A stretch of 64,000 nt of DNA from Brevibacillus thermoruber 423 (GCF_000454065.1 NZ_KE695651.1:316258-380257), one strand, 5' to 3'; positions 18,472 through 29,049 are shown, counted from the first letter of the stretch. The notes: generated by a model not told the origin, from the letters alone. Translations and numbers: made by a program.

Positions 18472-20112
18472 TTGAAAAAGAGCATTTTTGCACTTGTCAG
18501 CTCCATAGCCGTTCTCGGTGCGGCCTTGGCCGGTTGCGGCGGACAGCAAGCATCCACGGGCGACCAAAACGCGCCTGCCGGCCAGCAGCCTGCCGCAAAC
18601 GCAGAGAAGAAACCGCAGCTTCTGAGACTGAACCTGCATTCCGAGCCGCCGACGGCTGACCCGGGCATTGCGGAAGACACGACGTCCGGTGCGATCATTC
18701 AGGCGACGTTCGACGGCCTGACCCGGATTGGCAAGGACGGCAAAACGCCGGAGCCGTCCGTAGCGGAAAAAATTGACGTTTCCGAAGACGGTCTGACGTA
18801 CACGTTCCACCTGCGCGACAGCAAGTGGAGCAACGGCGATCCGGTAACGGCACATGACTTCGAATACGCGTGGAAGCGCGCGCTCGATCCGAAAACCGCA
18901 TCCAACTACGCGTATCAGCTCTACTACGTGAAAAACGGCGAAGCCTACAACAAGGGGAAAGCCAAAGCGGAGGACGTCGGCGTGAAAGCGCTGGACGACA
19001 AGACACTGGAAGTGAAACTGGAAAACCCGACTCCGTTTTTCCTTGAATTGACCACCTTCAGAACGTATTATCCGGTCAATAAAAAAGTGGTCGAAGCGAA
19101 TCCGAAGTGGGCGAACGAAGCGAGCACCCATGTGGGCAACGGCCCGTTCAAGATGGAGTCGTGGGAGCACAAGAGCAAGATGGTGCTCGTGAAAAACGAC
19201 AATTACTGGGACAAGGACAACGTAAAACTGGACCGCATCGAGTTCTCCATGGTGGAAGACGAGACCACCGAGCTGTCCATGTTTGAAAACGGCGAGCTCG
19301 ACTGGGCCGGCGCGCCGATGAGTTCCCTGCCGACGGATGCCATCCCGGCGCTGAAAGACTCCGGGAAGATGACGACCCAGCCGATCGCGGGCACGTACTG
19401 GTACAAGTTTAACACCGAGAAACCGCCGTTCAACAACGTGAAGATCCGCAAGGCATTTGCCTACGCGATCGACCGCCAGTCCCTGATCGACAACATCCTG
19501 CAGGCCGGCCAGCTCCCCGCCATGGGCGCCGTGCCGCCGTCGATGGCGCTGAACAAGGACGGCTACTTCAAGGACAACGACGTGGAAACGGCGAAAAAGC
19601 TGTTGGCCGAAGGCATGCAGGAGCTGGGCATTTCCAAGCTGCCGACGATTACCCTGTCCTACAACACGCACGAGGGGCATCAAAAGATCGCCCAGGCGAT
19701 TCAGGACCAGTGGAAGAAAAATCTCGGCGTAGACGTGAAGCTGGAAAACAAGGAGTGGAAGGTGTACCTGGAAGACCTCCACGAAGGGAAATTCCAGATT
19801 GGCCGCATGGGCTGGCTGGGTGACTTCAACGACCCGATCAACTTCCTGGAGCTGTACAAAGAGAAGGATGGCGGCAACAACGACACCCGTTGGGAAAACC
19901 CGAAGTTCAAGGAGCTGCTGAACCGATCCGCGAAGGAGTCCGGAGAGCAGCGCTTGAAGACCCTCGCCGAAGCGGAAGCGGTCCTGATGGACGAAATGCC
20001 CATCATTCCGATCTATTTCTACACCCTTTCCTGGGTGAAGGACGACGATGTAAAAGGCGTTGTGATCGATGGTCTGGGCGGAGTCGACTGGAAATGGGCG
20101 TACATTGAGTAA
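18472..20112 (+). CDS. oppA: oligopeptide ABC transporter, substrate-binding lipoprotein
   Basis: 546 residues. Lipoprotein signal with lipobox LAGC (about residues 21-24), a Gly/Gln/Ala-rich tether, then an SBP_bac_5 domain (DGLTYTFHLRDSKWSNGDPVTAHDFEYAWKR region). Captures peptides outside the cell for the OppBCDF system downstream. TTG start at 18472 is set by GGGGG eight bases upstream and by the signal peptide. A hairpin separates it from the permease genes, as expected for a binding protein made in excess. Confidence 0.92.
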   Translation: MKKSIFALVSSIAVLGAALAGCGGQQASTGDQNAPAGQQPAANAEKKPQLLRLNLHSEPPTADPGIAEDTTSGAIIQATFDGLTRIGKDGKTPEPSVAEKIDVSEDGLTYTFHLRDSKWSNGDPVTAHDFEYAWKRALDPKTASNYAYQLYYVKNGEAYNKGKAKAEDVGVKALDDKTLEVKLENPTPFFLELTTFRTYYPVNKKVVEANPKWANEASTHVGNGPFKMESWEHKSKMVLVKNDNYWDKDNVKLDRIEFSMVEDETTELSMFENGELDWAGAPMSSLPTDAIPALKDSGKMTTQPIAGTYWYKFNTEKPPFNNVKIRKAFAYAIDRQSLIDNILQAGQLPAMGAVPPSMALNKDGYFKDNDVETAKKLLAEGMQELGISKLPTITLSYNTHEGHQKIAQAIQDQWKKNLGVDVKLENKEWKVYLEDLHEGKFQIGRMGWLGDFNDPINFLELYKEKDGGNNDTRWENPKFKELLNRSAKESGEQRLKTLAEAEAVLMDEMPIIPIYFYTLSWVKDDDVKGVVIDGLGGVDWKWAYIE

Positions 20113-20165
20113 GCGCGATTTCCCCGCCGTTTGAGCGGTTGCCAGACGGAAACCGGTTCTGCAGG

Positions 20166-20201
20166 GATAAGGTATATGGAACCCCATATACCTTATCTTT
20201 T
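20166..20201 (+). terminator. intercistronic terminator-like hairpin after oppA
   Basis: Perfect 14-bp stem GATAAGGTATATGG / CCATATACCTTATC with AACC loop, then TTTT. Likely attenuates transcription into oppB or protects the oppA message. Confidence 0.8.
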
Positions 20202-20296
20202 GCGGGCCGGTTCCAAAGAGACAGACGGCAGCAAGCCGATAGAGAGAGAAGATGGGTGCAAGAGATCGAACCAAAGGGTTATTTGCACAGCCGATT

Positions 20297-20329
20297 TTTG
20301 CACTGCATTCCGCGCGAACGCAGTGCAAA
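20297..20329 (+). repeat. second hairpin in the oppA-oppB gap
   Basis: Perfect 10-bp inverted repeat TTTGCACTGC / GCAGTGCAAA around 13 bases, no T-run. It lies 46 bases before the oppB start and may be an mRNA processing or stability element. Confidence 0.5.
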
Positions 20330-20374
20330 GATGGGTCGTGAAAGCAACAAACAATCTGCAAGGGGGTAAGTTTT

Positions 20375-21307
20375 TTGATCCGTTATCTTGGCAAGCGTAT
20401 CTTTTTCATGTTTCTCTCGCTTTTCCTGATCGTAACGGCCACCTTCTTCATCATGAAGGCGGTGCCGGGCGGTCCGTTCACGTCGGAAAAAAACGTTCCG
20501 GACGAAATTCGTGCCGCGCTGGAGGCCAAATACAAGCTGAACCTGCCGCTGCACGAGCAGTATCTCGATTACTTGAAGGGCATCATCACCTGGGATCTGG
20601 GACCGTCTTTCACGGAAAAATCCTCCACGGTCAATGACATGATCAAACGCGGATTCCCCGTGTCGGCACACCTGGGTGCGCAGGCGCTGCTGCTGGCTGT
20701 CTTCGGAGGCATTACGCTGGGGGTCATCGCGGCGTTGAAACACAACAAATGGCAGGACTATACCGCCATGGTGATCGCCGTGCTCGGATTGTCTGTTCCC
20801 GGCTTTATCCTTGCATCATTTTACCAATATTTCTTTGCAATTAAATGGGGCTGGTTTCCTATTGCGAAGTGGGAAGGGTTTGAATACACCATCCTGCCTT
20901 CTCTCGCGCTGTCTGCGATGCCGATGGCGTTTATCGCCCGCCTGACCCGTTCCAACATGCTGGAAGTGTTGAGCCAGGACTACATCAAGACGGCCAAAGC
21001 GAAAGGCCTCAATACGTTTACGATTACCGTGAAGCACGCGATTCGCAACGCTCTCCTGCCTGTCATTACCTACCTGGGTCCGCTTGTTGCCAACATTTTG
21101 ACGGGTGCGTTTGTCATCGAGCGCATTTTCGGGGTCCCCGGACTGGGACGCGAGTTCGTTCTCTCCATCACGAACCGCGACTATACCGTCATCATGGGGA
21201 CGACGGTGTTCTACTCGATTATTCTCGTCGCGGCGGTTCTGCTCGTAGACATCGCGTACACCCTGGTTGACCCTCGGATCAAGCTGAGTGACACAGGAAG
21301 GGAGTAA
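20375..21307 (+). CDS. oppB: oligopeptide ABC transporter, permease
   Basis: 310 residues, six predicted membrane spans. The EAA loop ([23 protein letters not shown]) contacts the ATPases. The N-terminus [20 protein letters not shown] is typical of DppB/OppB. TTG start after AGGGGG. Forms the importer channel with the next gene. Confidence 0.9.
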   Translation: MIRYLGKRIFFMFLSLFLIVTATFFIMKAVPGGPFTSEKNVPDEIRAALEAKYKLNLPLHEQYLDYLKGIITWDLGPSFTEKSSTVNDMIKRGFPVSAHLGAQALLLAVFGGITLGVIAALKHNKWQDYTAMVIAVLGLSVPGFILASFYQYFFAIKWGWFPIAKWEGFEYTILPSLALSAMPMAFIARLTRSNMLEVLSQDYIKTAKAKGLNTFTITVKHAIRNALLPVITYLGPLVANILTGAFVIERIFGVPGLGREFVLSITNRDYTVIMGTTVFYSIILVAAVLLVDIAYTLVDPRIKLSDTGRE

Positions 21308-21313
21308 TGATTC

Positions 21314-22228
21314 ATGCAACTGACGAAAGAGCATTTCGAGCCAATATCCGTCGACCTTCGCCAGGCGGAGGAAATCAAGCGTCCCAGCCTCTCTTTCTGG
21401 GCGGACGTCTGGCGCCGGCTGAAAATGAACAAGGTGGCCATGGCCTCCCTGATCTTTATCCTGCTGCTGGTCGCCTGTGCCATTTTCATCCCGATCTTCA
21501 GTTCCCACGACTATTATACGACCAACCTGGCCGGCAAGAACAAACCGCCGTCGGCCGAACACTGGTTTGGGACCGACGACTTGGGGCGTGACGTGTTCGT
21601 CCGCGTCTGGTACGGCGCCCGCATCTCGCTGGAAGTAGGGTTTGCCGCAGCCCTCATCGACTTGATCATCGGGATGATCTGGGGCGGCATTGCCGGATTC
21701 TACGGCGGCAAAGTGGATGAAATCATGATGCGCATTGCCGATATTCTGTACGCGATTCCGTACCTGCTGGTGGTCATTCTGCTCATGGTGGTGATGGAGC
21801 AGGGGGTTGTGACCATCATCATCGCCCTGACGATTACCGGCTGGATCGGGATGGCGCGGATTGTCCGCGGACAGATCCTCCAGTTGAAAGCGCAGGAATT
21901 TGTCCTGGCCGCCCGTTCCCTCGGCGCTGACAACAACCGTCTGATCTTCAAGCACCTGATCCCCAATGCGCTGGGGCCGATTATCGTGACGTTGAGCTTG
22001 ACCGTTCCGACCGCGATCTTTACCGAGTCGTTCCTTTCCTTCATCGGTTTGGGGGTTTCCGCGCCGGTCGCATCGTGGGGCACGATGTCGGCCGAAGGCT
22101 TGGCGGCGATGAAGTACTATCCGTGGCGGCTGATGTTCCCGGCCCTCTTCATCTCCGTTACGATGTTGGCATTTAACCTGTTCGGTGACGGTCTGCGCGA
22201 CGCCGTAGACCCACGCTTGCGCAAATAG
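21314..22228 (+). CDS. oppC: oligopeptide ABC transporter, permease
   Basis: 304 residues. An N-terminal cytoplasmic segment and first span (about 37-60), the OppC-specific extracellular HWFGTDDLGRDVFVRVWYGAR, then five more spans with EAA loop ARSLGADNNRLIFKHLIPNALGP. Six bases after oppB. Pairs with OppB. Confidence 0.9.
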   Translation: MQLTKEHFEPISVDLRQAEEIKRPSLSFWADVWRRLKMNKVAMASLIFILLLVACAIFIPIFSSHDYYTTNLAGKNKPPSAEHWFGTDDLGRDVFVRVWYGARISLEVGFAAALIDLIIGMIWGGIAGFYGGKVDEIMMRIADILYAIPYLLVVILLMVVMEQGVVTIIIALTITGWIGMARIVRGQILQLKAQEFVLAARSLGADNNRLIFKHLIPNALGPIIVTLSLTVPTAIFTESFLSFIGLGVSAPVASWGTMSAEGLAAMKYYPWRLMFPALFISVTMLAFNLFGDGLRDAVDPRLRK

Positions 22229-22242
22229 GAGGGATCATCGCA

Positions 22243-23238
22243 ATGGAACGCATTCTTGAAGTGAAAGACCTACATGTCTCCTTCCACACGTACGCGGGGG
22301 AAGTAAAAGCGGTACGCGGCGTGAACTTTCACGTAAACAAGGGGGAAGCGGTCGCGATCGTAGGGGAGTCCGGCTGCGGCAAATCCGTGACGGCGCAGAC
22401 CCTGATGAAGCTGATTCCCATGCCGCCGGGTGAAATCAAAAAAGGGGATATCATCTTTAACGGCGAGAGCATCGTCAAGAAGTCGAACAAAGAGATGGAA
22501 GCGATTCGCGGCAAGGAAATCGGGATGATTTTTCAGGACCCGATGACCTCGCTGAACCCGACCCTGACAGTCGGCAACCAGATTATGGAAGGGTTGATCA
22601 AGCACCAAAAGATGACGCGCGCCGCCGCCCGTGCGCGTGCCATCGAACTCTTGACCATGGTCGGCATCCCGCAGCCGGAAAAGCGCGTCGACCAGTATCC
22701 GCACGAATTTTCCGGGGGGATGCGGCAGCGCGCCATGATCGCCATTGCGCTCGCCTGCTCGCCCAAGCTGCTGATTGCGGATGAGCCGACCACGGCGCTG
22801 GACGTGACGATTCAAGCGCAGATTTTGGACCTGATGAAAGACCTGCAGAAAAAGACGGGCACGTCCATCATCCTGATCACGCACGACCTGGGTGTCGTGG
22901 CCGAGATGTGCGACCGCGTCATCGTCATGTACGCCGGCAAGGTGATTGAGACGGGAACGGTCGACGACATCTTCTACAACCCGCAGCATCCGTACACTAA
23001 AGGGCTGCTGCGCTCCGTTCCGCGCCTGGACCTGAAACGCGACGAGCCGCTTACGCCGATTTTCGGCACTCCGCCGGACCTGCTTCGTCCTCCTGTCGGC
23101 TGCGGATTTACCGCCCGCTGCGAATCGGCCATGCGCGTCTGCCAGGAGTACGATCCTGAACTGAAAGAAATCAGCTCGACGCAGCGCGCCGCCTGCTGGC
23201 TGCAGCACCCGCTGGCGCAAAACCGCGCAGGATCGTAA
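22243..23238 (+). CDS. oppD: oligopeptide ABC transporter, ATP-binding protein
   Basis: 331 residues. Walker A GESGCGKS, signature FSGGMRQRA, Walker [14 protein letters not shown]-loop ITHDLG, and the C-terminal oligopeptide-transporter extension with Cys residues ([17 protein letters not shown]...CW), which in this family can hold an iron-sulfur cluster. Good AGGAGGG site before ATG. Confidence 0.92.
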   Translation: MERILEVKDLHVSFHTYAGEVKAVRGVNFHVNKGEAVAIVGESGCGKSVTAQTLMKLIPMPPGEIKKGDIIFNGESIVKKSNKEMEAIRGKEIGMIFQDPMTSLNPTLTVGNQIMEGLIKHQKMTRAAARARAIELLTMVGIPQPEKRVDQYPHEFSGGMRQRAMIAIALACSPKLLIADEPTTALDVTIQAQILDLMKDLQKKTGTSIILITHDLGVVAEMCDRVIVMYAGKVIETGTVDDIFYNPQHPYTKGLLRSVPRLDLKRDEPLTPIFGTPPDLLRPPVGCGFTARCESAMRVCQEYDPELKEISSTQRAACWLQHPLAQNRAGS

Positions 23239-23253
23239 GAGGAGGGGTAACCA

Positions 23254-24213
23254 GTGGAGAAACGCGATACGCTGATTGAAGTGCGCAACCTGAAGAAATT
23301 TTTCAAGATCGGTGACAATACCCTGAAAGCCGTAAACGATCTGTCCTTTGAGATCAAGCGCGGCGAAACGCTCGGCGTGGTAGGGGAGTCCGGCTGCGGC
23401 AAGTCCACGGCCGGCCGTACCATCCTTCGTTTGTACGAGCCTACGGCAGGCGACGTCCTGTTTGAAGGCCAAAGCGTGATGAAGCTGAACCATCAGGAAA
23501 TGAAAGCGATGCGCCGCAACATGCAGATGATTTTCCAGGATCCGTACGCGTCGCTCAACCCGCGGATGACGGTGGGCGACATCATCGGAGAGGCGCTGGA
23601 CATTCACGGCCTGGCATCCGGCCAAAAGCGCAAGGAACGAATCCAGGAGCTGCTTTCGCTGGTCAGCCTGAACCCGGAGCACATGAACCGGTTCCCGCAC
23701 GAATTCTCCGGCGGCCAGCGCCAGCGGATCGGGATTGCCCGCGCATTGGCCGTCGAGCCGAAGTTTATCGTCTGCGACGAGCCGATCTCCGCGCTGGACG
23801 TGTCGGTGCAGGCACAGGTGGTCAATCTGCTGCAGCAGCTTCAGGAAAAGATGGGCCTGACCTACATGTTCATCGCCCACGACCTGTCGATGGTGAAGTA
23901 CATCTCCGACCGCGTCGCCGTCATGTACCTTGGCAAAATGGTGGAGCTGGCCGATAGTGAGAAGCTATACGAAAAACCGCTCCATCCGTACACCCAGGCG
24001 CTGCTGTCGGCCATCCCGATTCCGGACCCGGAAGTGGAGCGCAAACGGGAGCGCATCGTCCTGCAGGGCGACGTGCCCAGTCCGATGAATCCGCCGAGCG
24101 GCTGCCATTTCCGCACCCGCTGCCCGAAGGCGATGCCGGAATGCTCCGCTGTCGAGCCGGTTTGGAAAGAAGTGGAACCGGGCCATTTCGCGGCCTGCCA
24201 TTTATACAACTAG
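23254..24213 (+). CDS. oppF: oligopeptide ABC transporter, ATP-binding protein
   Basis: 319 residues. Walker [10 protein letters not shown], signature [10 protein letters not shown], Walker [13 protein letters not shown] and the C-terminal [16 protein letters not shown] motif. GTG start after GAGGAGGGG. Last gene of the importer operon; a terminator follows. Confidence 0.92.
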   Translation: MEKRDTLIEVRNLKKFFKIGDNTLKAVNDLSFEIKRGETLGVVGESGCGKSTAGRTILRLYEPTAGDVLFEGQSVMKLNHQEMKAMRRNMQMIFQDPYASLNPRMTVGDIIGEALDIHGLASGQKRKERIQELLSLVSLNPEHMNRFPHEFSGGQRQRIGIARALAVEPKFIVCDEPISALDVSVQAQVVNLLQQLQEKMGLTYMFIAHDLSMVKYISDRVAVMYLGKMVELADSEKLYEKPLHPYTQALLSAIPIPDPEVERKRERIVLQGDVPSPMNPPSGCHFRTRCPKAMPECSAVEPVWKEVEPGHFAACHLYN

Positions 24214-24221
24214 AAACGCGA

Positions 24222-24264
24222 GGACAGGTATTCCCGATCAATCCGATTGGGAATCCTGTTTTTC
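24222..24264 (+). terminator. terminator of the peptide importer operon
   Basis: ACAGG...ATTCCC pairs with GGGAATCCTGT, followed by a run of T. Confidence 0.85.
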
Positions 24265-24420
24265 CTGACAACACTGCACAATGTGGCCTCTGCGAAACGA
24301 CCGGGTATCACACCCTGAACGTGTTCGTGGAGGCTTTTTTCTTTACCGCCTGCCTGGCATAATATGGAGCTGCTGATTGAAAAAAGGGGGCTGTTGCTCA
24401 TGCGGAAAATACGACTGCCG

Positions 24421-24465
24421 CGTTTTCGAGAAATGCGTTTTCGAGGATTACGTTTTGGAGGAAAG
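24421..24465 (+). repeat. three tandem 15-base repeats before the chemoreceptor gene
   Basis: CGTTTTCGAGAAATG, CGTTTTCGAGGATTA and CGTTTTGGAGGAAAG follow one another without gap. The last copy carries the GGAGG ribosome binding site of the chemoreceptor gene. If translated from 24400 they encode an Arg/Phe-rich repeat ([15 protein letters not shown]). Confidence 0.75.
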
Positions 24466-24468
24466 GGA

Positions 24469-26502
24469 ATGTCTCTAAGTTGGCTGCGTGATGCGCCCCG
24501 GGTGCTGGGGTCGCTGAAGGAACAGCTCCAGGGGTCCCTCGCCACCAAAATGATTGCGTTTGGCATTATTCTTGTTTTGGTCATTATTGGTTCCCTTCAA
24601 TACATAGCGCTGTCCCTTTCCAAGTCGACGCTGATCGGGATCACGTCCGCCCAGGCGAAAATGCTGGCGGAACAGCATGCCGCCAGCATGGAAGACTGGA
24701 TTCAGGACATGATGAACTCTACGCTGGATACGGCGTCCAAGCGCGTAATGACGACGGAGATGGAGCCGCTGATCATGGAGCAGTTCCATCTGCTGCGTCA
24801 AAGTCACAAGGAGATTGCGAAAATCTACCTGGTGGATACGGCCAGCGGAAAAGCACTGTACTCGCTTACGGGGCGAAGCGAGACTGATTTCAAGCAGAAG
24901 AAGTTCGTTCAACAGGCCGTCTCGACAGCGGCCCCAGTCATCTCGGATGAAGAGATCGTGCAGGGCAGCGACAGAAGCTATCTCTACCTCGCCGCGCCGG
25001 TCGGCGAGAAAAACAAGGATACCTCCCGCGTGCTGGTGGTCGGCTTTACGATTGAGCCGATCGTCAGCAAAGTAGAGTCGATTCCGTTCATGCAGGCCGG
25101 GTACGCGTTTGTGGTGCGGCCGGACGGGCTGGTGATCGCCCACCACGACCGCGAACACAACGGAAAGCTTTCGCTGGCCGAAAATAGCGACTACGAGGAG
25201 ATGCTCGAGCTGGCAGGACAAAAGCAAAGCAGCAGCCTGCTGTACGAAGCGGACGGGACGGACTCCTTCGCGGCGCTGGCGCCCATCCCGTCGCTCGGCT
25301 GGAGTGTCGTCCTGACCACCGGCACCGACGAGGTGTACGGCGACGTAAACGGCATGGGGCTCTACTTCGCCCTGATCAGCCTTCCCGTCATTGCCCTGTC
25401 GGCCCTGCTGATCTGGTGGTTCGCCAAGCGCATCCGCCAGTCGCTGTACGCCATCGCCCAGGACATGGAGCGCATCGGTGCCGGACGGTTTGACGTGGAG
25501 GTCGAAGTCAAAGGCAGCGACGAACTGGCCATGGTGGGACGAAAAATGAACGAAATGGTGGCGGAACTGCGCACGCTGATCTCCCTCGTGCAGGGACAAG
25601 CCGCCCGATTGAACGCGGCTGCCGACGAGCTGTCGGTTTTTGCGCAGCAAAACAAAGGGGCCATTCAGCTCATTACGGAAAACGTCACCACCATTTCCGA
25701 GCGGGTCTCCCTGCAAACGGGCGAGGTGGCGGCGGCCGTCCGAACCGTATCGGAGATTTCCCAAGGGGTGGAACAAGTGGCGGTAGCGGCTGAATCGACG
25801 ACGCTGGCCACGACACGCACCTTCGAGCGGGCTCAGGACGGGATGGAACTGGTGAAAAATGTCATCTCCACGGTCCGGCAGGCGACCGGTGAAGTGGAGC
25901 GGACGGCCCGGCAGATGCATGGCCTGCGCGACCGGGCCCGCCAGATCACCAGCATCGTGGAGATGATCAGAAGCATCGCCTCGCAGACCAACCTGCTGGC
26001 GCTCAATGCGGCAATCGAGGCAGCTCGCGCCGGCGAGGCGGGACGCGGCTTTTCCGTCGTCGCCAGCGAAGTGCGGAAGCTGGCGGAGGAGAGCAGCGCC
26101 TTCTCCGAACGCATCGCCTCCATCGCCCATTCGATCAACGACGACGCGATGGGCATGAGCACCCACATGGACGAGATCGTCGCGATGGTCGGCGACGGAC
26201 TGCAGTCCGTGGAGTCGGTGGGCGTCGCCTTCCAGCACATCGTCTCCGACATCCAGTCGGCGGCGGAGCAGAGCGAAGCGATGTCGGCCGCTTCGGAAGA
26301 GATGGCCGCCGGCAACCAGGTGGTAACCAGCTCGATGCACCGGCTCTCCGCCATGTCGGACGAGATCAACCAGTCCCTGAGCGGCGTCGTGGAAACGGTC
26401 GACGAACAACTGAACGCCATCGCGCGAATCAGCGAAAATGTGGAACAACTGAAAACGCTGGCGGACGAATTGTCGGACAACGTTCGCAAGTTTGTCATCT
26501 GA
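24469..26502 (+). CDS. methyl-accepting chemotaxis protein with double-Cache sensor
   Basis: 677 residues. First span about 27-49, a large extracellular Cache-type domain ([33 protein letters not shown]), second span about 290-315 ([19 protein letters not shown]), HAMP, and a signalling coiled coil with the conserved tip [20 protein letters not shown]. Cache receptors of this type often bind amino acids or small acids. The start at 24469 has GGAGG seven bases upstream; ATG at 24400 is an alternative. Placed right after the peptide importer. Confidence 0.9.
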   Translation: MSLSWLRDAPRVLGSLKEQLQGSLATKMIAFGIILVLVIIGSLQYIALSLSKSTLIGITSAQAKMLAEQHAASMEDWIQDMMNSTLDTASKRVMTTEMEPLIMEQFHLLRQSHKEIAKIYLVDTASGKALYSLTGRSETDFKQKKFVQQAVSTAAPVISDEEIVQGSDRSYLYLAAPVGEKNKDTSRVLVVGFTIEPIVSKVESIPFMQAGYAFVVRPDGLVIAHHDREHNGKLSLAENSDYEEMLELAGQKQSSSLLYEADGTDSFAALAPIPSLGWSVVLTTGTDEVYGDVNGMGLYFALISLPVIALSALLIWWFAKRIRQSLYAIAQDMERIGAGRFDVEVEVKGSDELAMVGRKMNEMVAELRTLISLVQGQAARLNAAADELSVFAQQNKGAIQLITENVTTISERVSLQTGEVAAAVRTVSEISQGVEQVAVAAESTTLATTRTFERAQDGMELVKNVISTVRQATGEVERTARQMHGLRDRARQITSIVEMIRSIASQTNLLALNAAIEAARAGEAGRGFSVVASEVRKLAEESSAFSERIASIAHSINDDAMGMSTHMDEIVAMVGDGLQSVESVGVAFQHIVSDIQSAAEQSEAMSAASEEMAAGNQVVTSSMHRLSAMSDEINQSLSGVVETVDEQLNAIARISENVEQLKTLADELSDNVRKFVI

Positions 26503-26507
26503 ATGCG

Positions 26508-26536
26508 GTCCCCTTTCGCCCAGGCGAAGGGGGCTT
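26508..26536 (+). terminator. terminator of the chemoreceptor gene
   Basis: CCCCTTTCGCC / GGCGAAGGGG with a CA loop; weak T-run. Confidence 0.7.
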
Positions 26537-26750
26537 AGTGTGCAGACAAAGACTGCTGGGGGGAGAAGTACGTTTCCGGCATCCGCTCCATGCTCGACCA
26601 GCAGAGACGCATAGACTGCACGCTCCGCACCGATTTGCGGGGGATCGCCAAAGTAGCATCGATACGAAGCCCCTTCAGAGGTGGCGCTCCTTTTTCCCGC
26701 AAATCGATGCTCCGCTCGGTAGGGCTCACAAGTCGCTCTGCCGGAAACAT
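26535..26750 (-). CDS. hypothetical small protein (doubtful)
   Basis: 71 codons, starting MFPAERLVSPTERSIDLREK, with an AAGGAG site (26755-26760) four bases before ATG. No family resemblance, no membrane span, moderately basic. It lies opposite to the block bounded by twin terminators, so it could be a real gene, or spurious coding capacity in a decayed or RNA-encoding segment. Confidence 0.25.
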   Translation of the reverse strand: MFPAERLVSPTERSIDLREKGAPPLKGLRIDATLAIPRKSVRSVQSMRLCWSSMERMPETYFSPQQSLSAH

Positions 26751-26792
26751 GCTTCTCCTTCGATACAATCGGTTTGTCCTCAATCTGCGGCT

Positions 26793-26827
26793 CCCCTTTC
26801 GTTCAGGTGAAGGGGGGGCTTTTTTTG
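26793..26827 (+). terminator. second, stronger terminator before dacF
   Basis: CTCCCCTTTCG / GTGAAGGGGGGC stem around TTCAG, followed by seven T. Near copy of the hairpin at 26508-26536. Confidence 0.8.
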
Positions 26828-26851
26828 TGCCGAAACGCCATTTCCCTCTTG

Positions 26852-26883
26852 TGAATATTTTCCTGTCCGATTGGTGAGAATAA
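26852..26883 (+). promoter_or_regulatory. SigF-type (forespore) promoter of dacF
   Basis: TGAATA (26852-26857), 15-base spacer, then GGTGAGAATAA (26873-26883), matching the SigF/SigG -35 and the G-rich SigF -10. dacF is SigF-dependent in B. subtilis. Confidence 0.6.
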
Positions 26884-26910
26884 AACCATGAATGGAGGGA
26901 AGGGGATGCT

Positions 26911-28101
26911 ATGAAAAGGACGCTGTATCTGGGTTTGTGTGTGTTCGTCACATGTGTTGCTTTCTTTTCTCCGATGGCGGTGGCTGCCAACGAAAAGCCC
27001 GCACCCGATCAAAAGGAGATGAACTTCGCGCCGCGCGCGACGTCCGCCATCTTGATGGAAGCGGATACGGGAACCGTTTTGTTCGAGAAGAACGCGCATG
27101 AAAAACTGCCTCCCGCCAGCATCACCAAAGTGATGACCCTGCTTCTGATCATGGAGGCGCTGGATCGGGGCGAGATCAAGCTGACCGACAAGGTTCGCAC
27201 CAGCGAACGGGCGGCGTCGATGGGGGGCTCGCAAATTTTTTTGCAGCCCGGGGAAGAAATGACCGTCGATGACATGATCAAGGGCATCGCGATCGCGTCC
27301 GGCAATGACGCCTCCGTCGCCATGGCAGAGCATCTGGGCGGCACGGAAGAGGCTTTTGTAGCCCGGATGAACGAGCGAGCCAAGCAGCTCGGCATGAAGA
27401 ATACGCATTTTGTGAACTCCAACGGCCTGCCGGCCCCCGAACATTACTCCTCGGCGATGGACATTGCGATCATGTCCCGCGAGCTGTTGAAACATGAATT
27501 GATCACCAAATATACCGGGACCTATCAGGACTATCTGCGAAAAGACTCGGACAGTCCGTTCTGGCTCGTCAACACCAACCGTCTCATCCGGTTTTACGAA
27601 GGGGTGGACGGACTGAAGACGGGCTACACCAGCGAAGCCAAATACTGTCTGACGGCAACCGCCAAGCGCAACAACATGCGGGTCATCGCCGTCGTGATGG
27701 GAGAACCCGACACCAAGACGCGCAACGCGGAAGTGTCCACGCTGTTCACCTACGCGTTTACCCACTTCAAGGTGCAGTCGGTCTACAAAAAGGGAGAAGT
27801 GGTGCAGCCGATCACCGTGGACAAGGGAAAGCATCCGCAGGTGAACGTCATCACGCCGCAAGCGGTCAGTCTGCTGATGAAGCGGGGCGAATCGCCTGAT
27901 CACTTCACCAGGGAGGTCGTCTTGAATCCGACGGTGTATGCGCCCGTCAGCAAGGACCAGATTGTCGGTCATATCTTCATCCGAACCAAGGAAGGCAAAG
28001 AAGTGAGCCGCATTGATCTCTATCCGGAGCAATCGATAGAGAAGGCAGGCATGTGGGAGATTCTCAAGCGAACCACAAAACACGTCTTGATTGGCTACTG
28101 A
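26911..28101 (+). CDS. dacF: D-alanyl-D-alanine carboxypeptidase DacF
   Basis: 396 residues. Signal peptide (1-26, MAVAA cleavage region). Penicillin-binding motifs Ser70-Ile-Thr-Lys73, Ser130-Gly-Asn and Lys236-Thr-Gly. A C-terminal beta domain and amphipathic tail ([15 protein letters not shown]) anchor it to the membrane. Trims pentapeptides and controls cross-linking of forespore/cortex peptidoglycan. Directly precedes spoIIA, as in Bacillus. Confidence 0.93.
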   Translation: MKRTLYLGLCVFVTCVAFFSPMAVAANEKPAPDQKEMNFAPRATSAILMEADTGTVLFEKNAHEKLPPASITKVMTLLLIMEALDRGEIKLTDKVRTSERAASMGGSQIFLQPGEEMTVDDMIKGIAIASGNDASVAMAEHLGGTEEAFVARMNERAKQLGMKNTHFVNSNGLPAPEHYSSAMDIAIMSRELLKHELITKYTGTYQDYLRKDSDSPFWLVNTNRLIRFYEGVDGLKTGYTSEAKYCLTATAKRNNMRVIAVVMGEPDTKTRNAEVSTLFTYAFTHFKVQSVYKKGEVVQPITVDKGKHPQVNVITPQAVSLLMKRGESPDHFTREVVLNPTVYAPVSKDQIVGHIFIRTKEGKEVSRIDLYPEQSIEKAGMWEILKRTTKHVLIGY

Positions 28102-28250
28102 ACAGACATCACGATCGCGAAAAGAATCGAGTTGCCACGAATGTGACCTTCGGCTGCTCGATTTTTTTGTTCTTTTGTCGCCTGGCAGGAAATGGAATGG
28201 GCCTGGAAGAAAAGAGAGAGAACTACGGGATGAAGGAGAGTGTGTCAGCT

Positions 28251-28601
28251 ATGAGTCTACGCATCGCCACGGAAACCAAGCAGGACGTGCTGGTCGTCCG
28301 TTTGCAGGGAGAACTGGATCACCACACGGCGGAAGAACTGCGCAGCAAAGTGGATGAGATCCTGCGCAATCCGCATATACGCCACATCGTACTCAGTCTG
28401 GCCGATTTGGCGTTTATGGACAGCTCTGGCATCGGAGTCATTCTCGGCCGATACAAGCAGATTTCCGCCCGCTCCGGCGAAATGGTCGTGTGTTCGATCA
28501 ATCCGACCATCTACCGGATTTTTGAGATGTCGGGCCTGTTCAAGGTGATCAAGTTCCGCGAAAGCGAAGCGGAAGCGCTGCACGTACTGGGGGTGGCGTA
28601 A
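28251..28601 (+). CDS. spoIIAA: anti-sigma F factor antagonist SpoIIAA
   Basis: 116-residue STAS protein. The phosphorylated serine is Ser58 in [12 protein letters not shown], the same number as in B. subtilis. Dephosphorylated SpoIIAA displaces SigF from SpoIIAB in the forespore. ATG at 28251 is set by homology (MSLRI). Its AAGGAG site is 14 bases upstream, a little far. I could not find an unambiguous SigH promoter in the 149-base gap before it. Confidence 0.95.
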   Translation: MSLRIATETKQDVLVVRLQGELDHHTAEELRSKVDEILRNPHIRHIVLSLADLAFMDSSGIGVILGRYKQISARSGEMVVCSINPTIYRIFEMSGLFKVIKFRESEAEALHVLGVA

Positions 28602-28602
28602 G

Positions 28603-29049
28603 ATGACCAAGCGCAATTTCATGACGGTGTCGTTTGCCGCACTGAGCCAAAACGAGGCGTTTGCCCGCGTGGCCGTCGCATCGTTCATCTCGCAGTTGGA
28701 TGTGACGGTCGAGGAGTTGGAAGAAATCAAAACGGTTGTGTCCGAAGCGGTTACCAACGCGATCATTCACGGGTACGACGAAAACGCGGAAGGCGTGGTC
28801 CGCATCTCCGTCAGCATCGAAGACGGCCTGGTCGATTTGGTGGTGGAAGACCAAGGTAAAGGCATCGAGGACGTCGATCTGGCCATGCAGCCGCTCTACA
28901 CCAGCAAGCCGGAACTGGAACGCTCCGGCATGGGCTTTACCATCATGGAAAATTTCATGGACACGCTGGAGGTGGTGACAGCCGTCGGAAAAGGAACCAC
29001 CGTTCGCCTGACCAAACGCCTTTCGTGTGCCAAAGCCTTGCAAAATTAG
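28603..29049 (+). CDS. spoIIAB: anti-sigma F factor and serine kinase SpoIIAB
   Basis: 148-residue GHKL ATPase. N-box [12 protein letters not shown]1 box DQGKGIED and G2 GMGFTIM are intact. It holds SigF inactive and phosphorylates SpoIIAA. Starts one base after the SpoIIAA stop codon, supporting translational coupling and a fixed stoichiometry. Confidence 0.95.
   Translation: MTKRNFMTVSFAALSQNEAFARVAVASFISQLDVTVEELEEIKTVVSEAVTNAIIHGYDENAEGVVRISVSIEDGLVDLVVEDQGKGIEDVDLAMQPLYTSKPELERSGMGFTIMENFMDTLEVVTAVGKGTTVRLTKRLSCAKALQN

Larger units (their letters stand above)
26503..26910. other. 408-base region between the chemoreceptor gene and dacF
   Basis: Holds two similar plus-strand terminator hairpins (26508-26536 and 26793-26827), a doubtful minus-strand ORF of 71 codons between them and the dacF promoter. 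The block between the terminators has coding-like base composition but no recognisable product. Confidence 0.6.

Noticed and set aside
17803-20361. 852-codon open frame on the minus strand opposite the AsnC-type gene and oppA
   Set aside because: It is the antisense shadow of recognisable genes in G+C-rich DNA; its translation is rich in Arg, His and Val with no domain, and it has no ribosome binding site.
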